From the NCBI GenBank assembly GCA_964584495.1, contig CAZPAH010000151.1:1-6109 (forward strand): 6,109 nucleotides of DNA. Reading direction: 5' to 3'. The stretch's first letter is position 1. Each line of letters opens with the position of its first letter. Below are positions 1-5,656 of this stretch, piece by piece. The translations under genes and the position numbers were made by a program. This DNA is from CAZPAH01 sp964584495 (GTDB lineage: Bacteria; Krumholzibacteriota; Krumholzibacteriia; Krumholzibacteriales; Krumholzibacteriaceae). The notes under the pieces were generated by a model. It saw nothing but the letters and a program-made list of their open reading frames with translations. It did no database searches and had not been told where the DNA came from.

Positions 1-50
1 AATCCACGCCGCCAGCGTTCATTCTGAGCCAGGATCGAACTCTCCGTTGT
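1..50 (-). rRNA. rrs: 16S ribosomal RNA, 5' end only (partial)
   Basis: Read on the minus strand, this stretch gives AGAGTTCGATCCTGG followed by CTCAGAATGAACGCTGGCGG and CGTGGATT, which is the conserved 5' end of bacterial 16S rRNA (helix 1 and the start of domain I). The gene continues leftward beyond the window. The mature 5' end is placed at about position 50 by alignment with E. coli 16S, which has seven bases before AGAGTTTG. The exact end depends on processing and could be off by a few bases. One base differs from the near-universal AGAGTTTGATC block (C at E. coli position 14). Confidence 0.96.
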
Positions 51-110
51 AAAAATATCAAAAGAACTACTGCCGAAGCAGCGTCCTTATTGACGGTTAT
101 CCATACCTTT

Positions 111-126
111 GGATCCCGAAGGATCC
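111..126 (-). other. UUCG-capped hairpin in the 16S rRNA leader
   Basis: The minus-strand RNA reads GGATCCTTCGGGATCC: a perfect 6-bp stem closed by a C(UUCG)G tetraloop, one of the most stable RNA loops known. It lies between boxA and the 16S 5' end, about 60 bases before the mature rRNA. It may act as a folding nucleus or as part of the pre-16S processing structure, whose other half would lie 3' of 16S outside this window. The structure is seen directly; the role is inferred. Confidence 0.6.
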
Positions 127-165
127 TCGGGCCCACATCATCGGCTGGTTCATCGCACACTATTT

Positions 166-180
166 CTTTTTCAAAGAGCG
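166..180 (-). promoter_or_regulatory. boxA rRNA antitermination site
   Basis: The minus-strand leader contains CGCTCTTTGAAAAAG, which matches the bacterial boxA consensus TGCTCTTTGAAAA at all but the first base. BoxA in nascent RNA is bound by NusB with ribosomal protein S10 (NusE) and lets RNA polymerase read through the long untranslated rRNA operon without Rho-dependent termination. Its place downstream of two rRNA promoters and upstream of 16S supports the call. Confidence 0.85.
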
Positions 181-192
181 TATTTCCCTATA

Positions 193-208
193 TGGAAATA
201 TCTTTCCA
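193..208 (-). promoter_or_regulatory. boxB-like hairpin just upstream of boxA
   Basis: The minus-strand RNA is TGGAAA-GATA-TTTCCA, a perfect 6-bp stem with a 4-base loop, ending 12 bases before boxA. E. coli rrn leaders place a boxB hairpin directly upstream of boxA, so the arrangement matches. It begins almost at the predicted start of the P2 transcript. The hairpin is visible; the boxB role is inferred from position only. Confidence 0.55.
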
Positions 209-215
209 GAAGAGT

Positions 216-244
216 AGTATATCCAAGTTGTCGGAGCCTGTCAA
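216..244 (-). promoter_or_regulatory. rRNA operon promoter P2 (sigma-70 type)
   Basis: On the minus strand, a perfect -35 box TTGACA (244..239) is followed by 17 bases and the -10 box TATACT (221..216), five of six consensus bases. Transcription would start near position 208-209, at the base of the boxB-like hairpin. It lies about 108 bases downstream of a second TTGACA promoter, the tandem P1-P2 arrangement familiar from rrn operons. This is the best promoter match in the window. Confidence 0.85.
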
Positions 245-323
245 CCTCAAAACGAGACCGTTCTAAATTACTTGCTCGTTTTAAATTGAGGGACAGCCCC
301 CCCTCTCTTCGTTCACTCGCATT

Positions 324-352
324 GATATAATTCATTACGACACCTTTGTCAA
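324..352 (-). promoter_or_regulatory. rRNA operon promoter P1 (sigma-70 type)
   Basis: The minus strand has a perfect TTGACA (352..347), a 17-base spacer and TATATC (329..324), four of six -10 bases; the start would be near position 317. Upstream of the -35 box (about 355-400) the sequence is very AT-rich with A- and T-runs, as expected for an UP element contacted by the RNA polymerase alpha C-terminal domain. The divergent plus-strand gene shares this AT-rich block. Confidence 0.75.
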
Positions 353-354
353 CA

Positions 355-400
355 GGTTTTAGAAAAAAATTGTAACTTTTTCGGATTTTTTATGCGTTTC
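355..400 (-). promoter_or_regulatory. AT-rich UP-element-like block between divergent promoters
   Basis: This stretch contains runs such as GAAAAAAATTG and GGATTTTTTATG and is far more AT-rich than the flanking genes. It lies immediately upstream of the P1 -35 box on the minus strand and covers the -35 zone of the plus-strand PBP gene. UP-element function is inferred from composition and position; no exact consensus was matched. Confidence 0.45.
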
Positions 401-417
401 GGCCATAAAAGTATAAT
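389..417 (+). promoter_or_regulatory. Candidate promoter of the PBP gene
   Basis: A perfect -10 hexamer TATAAT lies at 412-417. A weak -35 candidate (TTTATG, 389-394, three of six bases) sits 17 bases upstream, and there is no extended TG motif. Transcription would start near 424, giving a leader of about 75 bases. A second -10-like hexamer, TATACT (444-449), has no recognisable -35 box. The strong -10 makes this the better candidate, but the poor -35 suggests modest strength or help from a regulator. Confidence 0.5.
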
Positions 418-429
418 AATGCTGGCAAA

Positions 430-465
430 TCCGGCTGAATCACTATACTTTTCATTCAGTCCGGA
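430..465 (+). promoter_or_regulatory. Inverted repeat in the PBP 5' leader (operator or RNA hairpin)
   Basis: TCCGG-CTGAAT (430-440) and ATTCAG-T-CCGGA (454-465) are complementary over 11 pairs with one bulged T and a 13-base spacer. As RNA this is a stable hairpin just after the predicted start; as DNA it is an operator-like dyad centred on a second TATACT hexamer. The arm CCGGA (461-465) can instead pair with TCCGG (475-479), next to the ribosome binding site at 483-489. The repeat is certain; a regulatory role is inferred. Confidence 0.5.
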
Positions 466-498
466 GACCCCGATTCCGGCCGAAAGGTGTTCCGCATT

Positions 499-2613
499 AT
501 GCATATGAGACCTATGAAACGCGGCGAGAAGCTCGCCCTCCAGATCATCACCTTCTCGATCGTAATCCTGCTCGGAATTATGACGGCCGCCTACAAGTGG
601 TTCTCAAGGGACCTTCCCTCGATGGCGAGGCTGGAGATGATAGAGCCTTCTCTCAAGACCAGGATTCTGGCCGCCGATTCGACGGTTCTCACAGAGTTCT
701 ACAAGCAGGACCGCATACTCCTTCCGCTGGAGGATATCCCGAAGGAGCAGAAAGAGGCTTTCATCGCCTTCGAGGACAGGCGCTTCTACAAGCACTTCGG
801 AATCGACCTTATAAGGATAGGCGGCGCGGCTTGGAAGGATATAAGGCACAGGAGGATCGTCGAGGGGGCCAGCACGATCACCCAGCAGCTCTCAACCGAC
901 CTCTTCCTCACCAAGGACCGCAACTTCGCGAGGAAGATCAAGGAAGTCCTGCTGGCATTCAAGATAGAGCGGGCCTACTCGAAGGATGAGATCCTGGAAC
1001 TGTACCTGAACCAGATATACTTCGGGGACGGAAGCTACGGGATCGAAGCGGCGGCGATGAAATTCTTCGGAAAATCGGTGAAGGATCTCGAGCTTCACCA
1101 GATGGCCCTCATCGCCTGCCTTCAGAAGAACCCTTCGGGGTACAATCCGTTCAACCACCCAGAACGGGCCATACAACGCCGAAACGTGGTCTTGAAGAGC
1201 ATGTATGAATACGGAACCATCAACAAGGCCCAGCTCGATTCCCTGAGGACCAAGCCGCTCGATATCACCGAGAAGAAATCGAGGGACAGGGAGTTCGCCG
1301 GATATTTCACCGATTACATCCGGCAGATCCTCGCCGAGAAATACGGAGACACATCCATATACAGCGGAGGGCTCACCGTCTACACGACCCTCGATCCGTA
1401 CCTTCAGAAGGTCGCCGAGGACAGCATGGAGGCGAGGTTGGTGGAGCTGGAGGAGCGGGGAAACTACGAGATCACCCGGGCTTCCTATCATGACTCCCTC
1501 GATGCGGGGGTCAAGGTGGAGCCCGATTACCTTCAGTCGGGGGCCATAGCGATAGATCCGCGAAACGGGCATATCAAGGTAATGGTAGGAGGAAGATCGT
1601 TCGCCGAGAAGCAGTTCAACAATGTCCTTCAGGCGAGGCGTCAGCCGGGATCGGCCTTCAAGCTTTTCATATATATAACGGCCCTGGAAAACGGGTATTC
1701 CCCTTCCGACATACTTCTCGACACACCGGTCGTAATCGAAATGCCCAACGGGGAGGTCTACAAGCCCCGCAACTTCAGCGAAACCTTCCAGGGGGCCGTA
1801 TCGCTCAGGTACGCGCTCGACGAATCGATAAATATCCCGGCCCTCAAGCTTCTCCAGAAGCTGGGAGGCCCATCGGTGATTGATGTGGCCAGAAGGATGG
1901 GTATCAAGAGCCGCCTCATGCCGTACCTATCCCTCGCCCTGGGCGCCCAGGAGGTCACCCTGATCGAGATGACATCGGCCTTCGGAGTCCTGGCCGCCGA
2001 AGGAATCCGGGCCGAACCGATGGCGATATTGAAGATAGTCGACCGCAACGGGAACGTGCTGGAGGAGAACAGGGAGCACCAGGAGATCGTGCTTTCCCCC
2101 CAGATCACCTATATGACCGTCGATATGCTTAAGACCGTCGTGGACGAGGGCACGGGGAAAACGGCCCGGCAGATGGGGCTCAGAATACCCTGCGCCGGCA
2201 AGACGGGAACGACCGACGAATGCTGGGACGGGTGGTTCATCGGATTTTCGCCGGATCTGGCCGTAGGCGTCTGGACCGGATTCAGCCACAAGATGGTAAC
2301 GATGGGGCACAACATGACCGGCGCCAGGGTGGCCCTTCCCCTCTGGACCGATATCATGAAAGCGGCACACCCCGGAAATATCGGCCCCGAGTTCATCAGG
2401 CCCGACGGGATCACAGAAGCGATGGTATGCGAGGAATCGGGGCTTCTGGCCACCCCATACTGCAAGAAGGTCAGACGGGAGATATTCATAGAGGGATTCG
2501 AACCGGAGCGCAGATGCGATCTCCATCGCATCAGCGCCTACGATCTGCTCGACCCGGACAAGGATTTCAGGGATCTCGAGAAGGAAGCCTCGGAAGAGCG
2601 GCACGTACCCTGA
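499..2613 (+). CDS. mrcA: Class A penicillin-binding protein (PBP1A family), bifunctional peptidoglycan glycosyltransferase/transpeptidase
   Basis: This enzyme polymerises lipid II into glycan strands and cross-links their peptides, anchored in the cytoplasmic membrane with its domains outside. Start chosen at ATG 499 (704 aa): AAAGGTG (483-489) lies 9 bases upstream, whereas the longer GTG at 487 abuts that site. Numbering from this start, one membrane segment spans about residues 13-34 after a basic N-terminus. The GT51 domain has EDRRFYKHFG (catalytic Glu92), EGASTITQQL, RKIKE (second Glu149) and LYLNQIYFG. The transpeptidase domain has SAFK (Ser385, Lys388), SIN (443-445) and KTGTT (568-572). 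The tail carries conserved C644, C655, C673 and H676 of the PBP1A C-terminus. The basic residue usual after QQL-x (K or R) is Thr here. Length is normal for the family. It is transcribed divergently from the rRNA operon and convergently to deoC. Confidence 0.97.
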   Translation: MHMRPMKRGEKLALQIITFSIVILLGIMTAAYKWFSRDLPSMARLEMIEPSLKTRILAADSTVLTEFYKQDRILLPLEDIPKEQKEAFIAFEDRRFYKHFGIDLIRIGGAAWKDIRHRRIVEGASTITQQLSTDLFLTKDRNFARKIKEVLLAFKIERAYSKDEILELYLNQIYFGDGSYGIEAAAMKFFGKSVKDLELHQMALIACLQKNPSGYNPFNHPERAIQRRNVVLKSMYEYGTINKAQLDSLRTKPLDITEKKSRDREFAGYFTDYIRQILAEKYGDTSIYSGGLTVYTTLDPYLQKVAEDSMEARLVELEERGNYEITRASYHDSLDAGVKVEPDYLQSGAIAIDPRNGHIKVMVGGRSFAEKQFNNVLQARRQPGSAFKLFIYITALENGYSPSDILLDTPVVIEMPNGEVYKPRNFSETFQGAVSLRYALDESINIPALKLLQKLGGPSVIDVARRMGIKSRLMPYLSLALGAQEVTLIEMTSAFGVLAAEGIRAEPMAILKIVDRNGNVLEENREHQEIVLSPQITYMTVDMLKTVVDEGTGKTARQMGLRIPCAGKTGTTDECWDGWFIGFSPDLAVGVWTGFSHKMVTMGHNMTGARVALPLWTDIMKAAHPGNIGPEFIRPDGITEAMVCEESGLLATPYCKKVRREIFIEGFEPERRCDLHRISAYDLLDPDKDFRDLEKEASEERHVP

Positions 2614-2695
2614 GGGCGGAGCGCCCGGCGCCCCATGATCCTCCCGAAAGGGGCAATTCCCGGAAAGACCGGCCCTCATGGGCTGAACTGCCTTC
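2614..2695. other. Convergent intergenic gap with short hairpins, no clear terminator
   Basis: The stop codons of the PBP gene (plus) and deoC (minus) face each other across this 82-base gap. It holds GGGCG-GAG-CGCCC (2614-2626) directly after the PBP stop and GCCC-TCAT-GGGC (2672-2683) after the deoC stop. Neither is followed by a real U-tract in its direction of transcription; the deoC side has only CGGTCTTT. Termination may be weak, bidirectional or Rho-dependent. Confidence 0.4.
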
Positions 2696-3364
2696 TCACC
2701 CCTCCCGGGACCATTGTTTCATGATCTGGACTCCGGAACTCGTACCGATCCTATTAGCCCCCGCCTTCACCAATTCGAGAGCGAATGCCGCGGTTCTTAT
2801 ACCGGCGGATGCCTTTACGCCCATGCCGGCGCCGACCGCCCCGCGCATTATCGCCACATCCTTCACGTTGGCCCCGGGCGGGCCGAAGCCCGTCGAAGTC
2901 TTCACGAAGGCGGCGCCCGCATCCCTTGCGATCAAGCACGCCTCCACCTTCTGCTCGTCGGTGAGAAGGGCCGCTTCTATGATTACCTTCACTATCGCAT
3001 CGTCCCGGCAGGCATCGACTACGGCGGCGATGTCGTCCCCGGCCAAGCCCTTCTCCCCGGACCTGAACGCTCCGATATTCATTACCATATCGATCTCCGC
3101 CGCCCCCCTTTCTACGGCCCTACGGGCCTCGAACGCCTTGACCTCCCCGTCAACGGCCCCCAGGGGAAACCCGGCTATCGAGCAAACCTTGATATCGGTC
3201 CCCTCGAGCTCGGACGCCACGAGGGGCACGTAATATGTATTCACGCAGACGGAGAAAAACCGGTACTCCCTCGCTTCCCCGCAGAGACCGCGGATATCGT
3301 CCTCCGTCGCTTCCGGCTTCAGAAGGGTATGATCTATCAACCTGTTCAACCGAACTTCCGCCAA
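2696..3364 (-). CDS. deoC: Deoxyribose-phosphate aldolase
   Basis: DeoC cleaves 2-deoxy-D-ribose 5-phosphate to glyceraldehyde 3-phosphate and acetaldehyde in cytoplasmic deoxynucleoside catabolism. The 222-aa protein matches the class I aldolase of about 220 aa: IDHTLLKP at 10-17, EIDMVMNIGAF at 90-100 with the proton-relay Asp92, Schiff-base Lys155 in VKTSTGFG, second active-site Lys184 in VKASAGIR, and the phosphate-binding GTSSG at 207-211. All catalytic residues are present. The start is TTG (3364..3362), chosen because AAAGGAG (3377..3371) lies 6 bases upstream and the protein then begins in register with the family. It is the last gene of the yhaM-alr-deoC unit, 55 bases after alr. No partner deo genes (deoA, deoB, deoD) are in the window. 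Confidence 0.96.
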   Translation of the reverse strand: MAEVRLNRLIDHTLLKPEATEDDIRGLCGEAREYRFFSVCVNTYYVPLVASELEGTDIKVCSIAGFPLGAVDGEVKAFEARRAVERGAAEIDMVMNIGAFRSGEKGLAGDDIAAVVDACRDDAIVKVIIEAALLTDEQKVEACLIARDAGAAFVKTSTGFGPPGANVKDVAIMRGAVGAGMGVKASAGIRTAAFALELVKAGANRIGTSSGVQIMKQWSREG

Positions 3365-3377
3365 GGCGCTCTCCTTT
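3365..3377 (-). promoter_or_regulatory. Strong Shine-Dalgarno site that sets the TTG start of deoC
   Basis: The minus strand reads AAAGGAG (3377..3371), then six bases (GCGCCT is the local composition) before TTG at 3364..3362. No ATG or GTG start in frame near this site would keep the conserved N-terminus, so the ribosome site decides a rare TTG start. Confidence 0.75.
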
Positions 3378-3419
3378 CAGAAGTCAGCATCTCTTTTACG
3401 TAATTTACATATCATGAAA

Positions 3420-4583
3420 TCAGATCTCGGTCACTCCCAGGAGGGATTTGAGACTCTCGACCTTTCCGCTTCTCAGGTAGACCCTGACGACCCGCTTGCT
3501 TATGCGGCAGAAGACCTCGTAGTTGAGCGAGCCGTCCCACTGGGCGACCTGGTCGGCGCTGATCTCCTCCTCCGCCTGCCGGCCGAAAAGAACGACTTCC
3601 TCCCCGACCCTGGGATCGTCGTGACCCGTCAGATCTATCATCGTCATATCCATCGTCACCCTTCCGACGATCGGAACCCTCGTCCCGCGGAAGAGAACGT
3701 ACCCCTTGTTCGAGAGACGGTGGCTCATACCGTGGCCGTAACCCGCCGCAATCACGCCGATCCTCATGTTCTGCGGCGCGATGAAGGTCCTGCCGTAGCT
3801 CACGCTCGCACCGGCGGGTATATCGCGTACGAGGATAAGCTTCGATTTGAATGTCATCACCGGAACGAGATCTATACGGTCCTTCAGATCGATTGACGGG
3901 CAGTTGCCGTAGGCAAGGAGTCCGGGCCTGATCATGTTGAAATGCGAACCGGGAAAATTCAATATCGCCGCGCTGTTCGCGCAATGAATGTAATTGAAAA
4001 CGATCCCCGAACTTTCCAGATCGTCGACGATGTCATTGAAGGAAGATATCTGCTCCGCGGTGAAATCGGTATCGCTGTCCGATGCCGGGAAATGGGTGAA
4101 AATTCCCTCGATATTCAACCCGGCAAGCCGCTTCATCTTAACTATCTCCTCGACGGCGAAGGGGGCGGGCAATCCGGCACGTCCCATCCCCGTGTCGATC
4201 TCGATGTGCATCGTACACTTCTTGCCGTGATCGAGGGCCGTTTCCGATGCCGCTTGCGCAAACTCGAGTGAAGAGGCGGTCACGGCGAGATCGTTATCCA
4301 GGAGATCGTCCAGCTCTTCGGGGAGCACGGGACTCAGGATAAGGATCGGCAGCTCGATACCGGCGCTTCTAAGCTCGCGCCCCTCGTCAAGAGTCGCGAC
4401 TCCAAGCATATCCACGCCGTTATCCGCGGCGAACCTCGAGATGCGTACCGCGCCGTGGCCGTAAGCATCCGCCTTAACCACGAGGAGTATCCTTATGCCG
4501 CCCGATATCGACTCCCTGATCCTGTCTAGATTCCATCTGAACGCGTCGAGGTCGATCTCAACCATGGTCGGATATCTATCCAT
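3420..4583 (-). CDS. alr: Alanine racemase (PLP-dependent)
   Basis: Alr interconverts L- and D-alanine and supplies D-Ala for peptidoglycan. The ATG at 4583 (387 aa) is chosen: GGGAGGAG (4598..4591) sits 7 bases upstream, and the sequence before it is the end of the upstream gene read in another frame. The N-terminal barrel has the PLP lysine Lys37 in VVKADAYGHG, DTGMGRAG with Arg135, and IRPG with Arg219, which contacts the pyridine nitrogen. The C-terminal domain has the catalytic Tyr263 in SYGRT, GYGHG (281-285, usually GYADG or GYGDG) and GRVTMDM (308-314). Glu128 occupies the site of the carbamylated lysine (Lys129 in the Geobacillus enzyme). Length is typical. The start overlaps the stop of the yhaM-like gene by 8 bases, implying translational coupling; deoC follows 55 bases later. 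Confidence 0.97.
   Translation of the reverse strand: MDRYPTMVEIDLDAFRWNLDRIRESISGGIRILLVVKADAYGHGAVRISRFAADNGVDMLGVATLDEGRELRSAGIELPILILSPVLPEELDDLLDNDLAVTASSLEFAQAASETALDHGKKCTMHIEIDTGMGRAGLPAPFAVEEIVKMKRLAGLNIEGIFTHFPASDSDTDFTAEQISSFNDIVDDLESSGIVFNYIHCANSAAILNFPGSHFNMIRPGLLAYGNCPSIDLKDRIDLVPVMTFKSKLILVRDIPAGASVSYGRTFIAPQNMRIGVIAAGYGHGMSHRLSNKGYVLFRGTRVPIVGRVTMDMTMIDLTGHDDPRVGEEVVLFGRQAEEEISADQVAQWDGSLNYEVFCRISKRVVRVYLRSGKVESLKSLLGVTEI
4576..4583 (-). other. 8-base overlap of yhaM-like stop and alr start
   Basis: The minus strand reads ATGGATAG: the ATG begins alr and the TAG ends the upstream gene in a different frame. The alr Shine-Dalgarno site lies inside the upstream coding region, so ribosomes finishing the first gene can reinitiate on the second. 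This supports one transcript for the two genes. Confidence 0.85.
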
Positions 4584-5553
4584 CCCCGCCCTCCTCCCTA
4601 TCCTCGACGGAATCGACCCCCTGGCTGCCATGGTAGATAAACCTGTCGAGCAATTTCACATACTCGGTCCAGTTCCCATCCCTGTCGCCAACCTTGTCGA
4701 TCACCATCAACGTTCCCCTCACCTGCGCGTCCATGTTGTCTATGTAATGGAGCAGAAGCGCTTCCGCCGTCATCGGAACTACAGGCGATCCATGCTCCAG
4801 CCGTCCGTGGTGGCTCAGTATCATATGCTTGAGGCTCATCTCGAGCTCGGCCGGAAAATCGGTCATCCCCCGGAGATAATCGTCCAGGAGGGCGACACCC
4901 ATCGATATGTGACCTATCAGCCTGCCTCGATCCGAGTAGTCTATGTGATTCGTCACGGACAGCTCTTCGAGCTTTCCGAGATCATGCAGGAGGACGCCGG
5001 CTATGAGGAGGTCGCGGTTGACCTCCGTGTAGACCTCAACCGCCGCCAGGGCCAGCTTCATCATGTCGCATACATGCTCGGCCAGGCCGCCGACATAGGA
5101 GTGATGCCAACCTTTCGCCGCCGGAGCCGCGAGGAAATTGCTCCTGAACGATTCGTTCTCGAAAACGGTCTGGAGCAGCGCCCGGAGATGCTCGTCGCTC
5201 ACCGAAGCGATCGTCTTCAGCAGGAAATCGTAGATTTCGTCCGTATCCCTCGATGTGACGGGCAGGAAGACCGCCGGATTGTAATCGCTCTCGTCCAGCT
5301 TCTCGATCCAGCTCACCTTGAGCTGGAGCGATCCCTGATAATCCTGAATCTCTCCCTTGACCCTGACGACATCGTTGGCCTTTATCGCGGTTTCGGCCTC
5401 GTCGGTCGGTTCCCAGAGAACCCCCTTCAACATCCCGTCCCTGTCGGTGAACTGGAAAAGGAGAAACTTGCCGCCCGTGAAATCCCTCCGCACCTTCTTG
5501 GCGACAACCATGACACGCTCTACCCGGTCTCCGACTTTCATGGAACCCGACAT
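4576..5553 (-). CDS. yhaM: YhaM-like 3'-5' exoribonuclease (OB fold plus HD domain)
   Basis: YhaM-family proteins are cytoplasmic metal-dependent 3'-5' exoribonucleases that trim RNA. The 325-aa protein (B. subtilis YhaM is about 314 aa) has an N-terminal OB-fold nucleic-acid-binding region (about residues 5-85: VERVMVVAKKVRRDFTGGKF, then VRVKGEIQDYQGSLQLKV) and a C-terminal HD phosphohydrolase domain. Metal-site motifs are HHSYVGGLAEH (150-160), LLHDLGK (188-194, the HD pair at 190-191), GHISMG (214-219), LSHHG (246-250) and LLHYIDNMDA (267-276). All expected HD residues are present. The start ATG at 5553 follows AAGGAGGA (5564..5557); spacing is slightly short, and the in-frame ATG at 5541 is too far away to be preferred. 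First gene of the yhaM-alr-deoC unit. Exoribonuclease activity is inferred from family. Confidence 0.92.
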   Translation of the reverse strand: MSGSMKVGDRVERVMVVAKKVRRDFTGGKFLLFQFTDRDGMLKGVLWEPTDEAETAIKANDVVRVKGEIQDYQGSLQLKVSWIEKLDESDYNPAVFLPVTSRDTDEIYDFLLKTIASVSDEHLRALLQTVFENESFRSNFLAAPAAKGWHHSYVGGLAEHVCDMMKLALAAVEVYTEVNRDLLIAGVLLHDLGKLEELSVTNHIDYSDRGRLIGHISMGVALLDDYLRGMTDFPAELEMSLKHMILSHHGRLEHGSPVVPMTAEALLLHYIDNMDAQVRGTLMVIDKVGDRDGNWTEYVKLLDRFIYHGSQGVDSVEDREEGGDG

Positions 5554-5566
5554 CCGTCCTCCTTGT

Positions 5567-5581
5567 AACTCACCGGCCCGG
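5567..5581. repeat. 15-base direct repeat, copy 1 (yhaM leader)
   Basis: AACTCACCGGCCCGG (plus strand) occurs here, directly upstream of the yhaM-like ribosome binding site, and identically at 5697-5711. Read in the gene's direction it is CCGGGCCGGTGAGTT. This copy overlaps a perfect 10-base palindrome CCGGCGCCGG (5578-5587). Confidence 0.8.
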
Positions 5582-5596
5582 CGCCGGATAACCGTA

Positions 5597-5625
5597 ACCT
5601 AATTCAGAGACTGCGGCGGGGTCAA
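5597..5625 (-). promoter_or_regulatory. Weak candidate promoter for the yhaM-alr-deoC unit
   Basis: Because a terminator lies at 5657-5723, the operon should have its own promoter between it and the yhaM start. The best -35 match on the minus strand is TTGACC (5625..5620, five of six). Seventeen bases on is TTAGGT (5602..5597), a poor -10. Offered only as the most likely site. Confidence 0.3.
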
Positions 5626-5656
5626 GACTAAATAACTCCGATCTCTTCCGCCATCT

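Noticed and set aside
109..330. Plus-strand 73-codon open frame
   Set aside because: It lies across the rRNA leader and both rRNA promoters on the other strand, has no ribosome site and a low-complexity Ser/Arg-rich product; not a gene.
421..437. Sigma-54 type promoter starting TGGCAAATC
   Set aside because: The -12 GC element with TTGCA-like sequence at the right spacing is absent.
487..498. GTG start of the PBP at 487
   Set aside because: The AAAGGTG site overlaps this codon instead of preceding it; ATG 499 has proper spacing.
892..1572. Minus-strand 226-codon open frame inside the PBP gene
   Set aside because: It is antisense to the well-supported glycosyltransferase/transpeptidase coding region and has no recognisable domain; a by-product of GC-rich codon bias.
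1927..2679. Minus-strand 250-codon open frame over the PBP transpeptidase region
   Set aside because: Antisense to the KTG-containing domain, with no family match by eye and no ribosome site.
2614..2695. Bidirectional factor-independent terminator between PBP and deoC
   Set aside because: Short hairpins are present but without U-tracts on either side, so recorded only as an intergenic gap.
2220..3233. Plus-strand 337-codon open frame spanning the PBP end and deoC
   Set aside because: Overlaps two confident genes in other frames; composition is that of a frame-shifted shadow.
3395..3440. Internal promoter for deoC (GTGACC, 17 bases, TATGTA on the minus strand)
   Set aside because: Only four and three of six consensus bases; not distinguishable from chance.
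4584..4631. N-terminal extension of alr to position 4631
   Set aside because: The 16 extra residues (MAARGSIPSRIGRRAG) are the upstream gene read in another frame, and the good ribosome site points to ATG 4583.
4495..5568. Plus-strand 357-codon open frame opposite yhaM and alr
   Set aside because: Long, but entirely antisense to two genes with intact catalytic motifs; no domain recognised.
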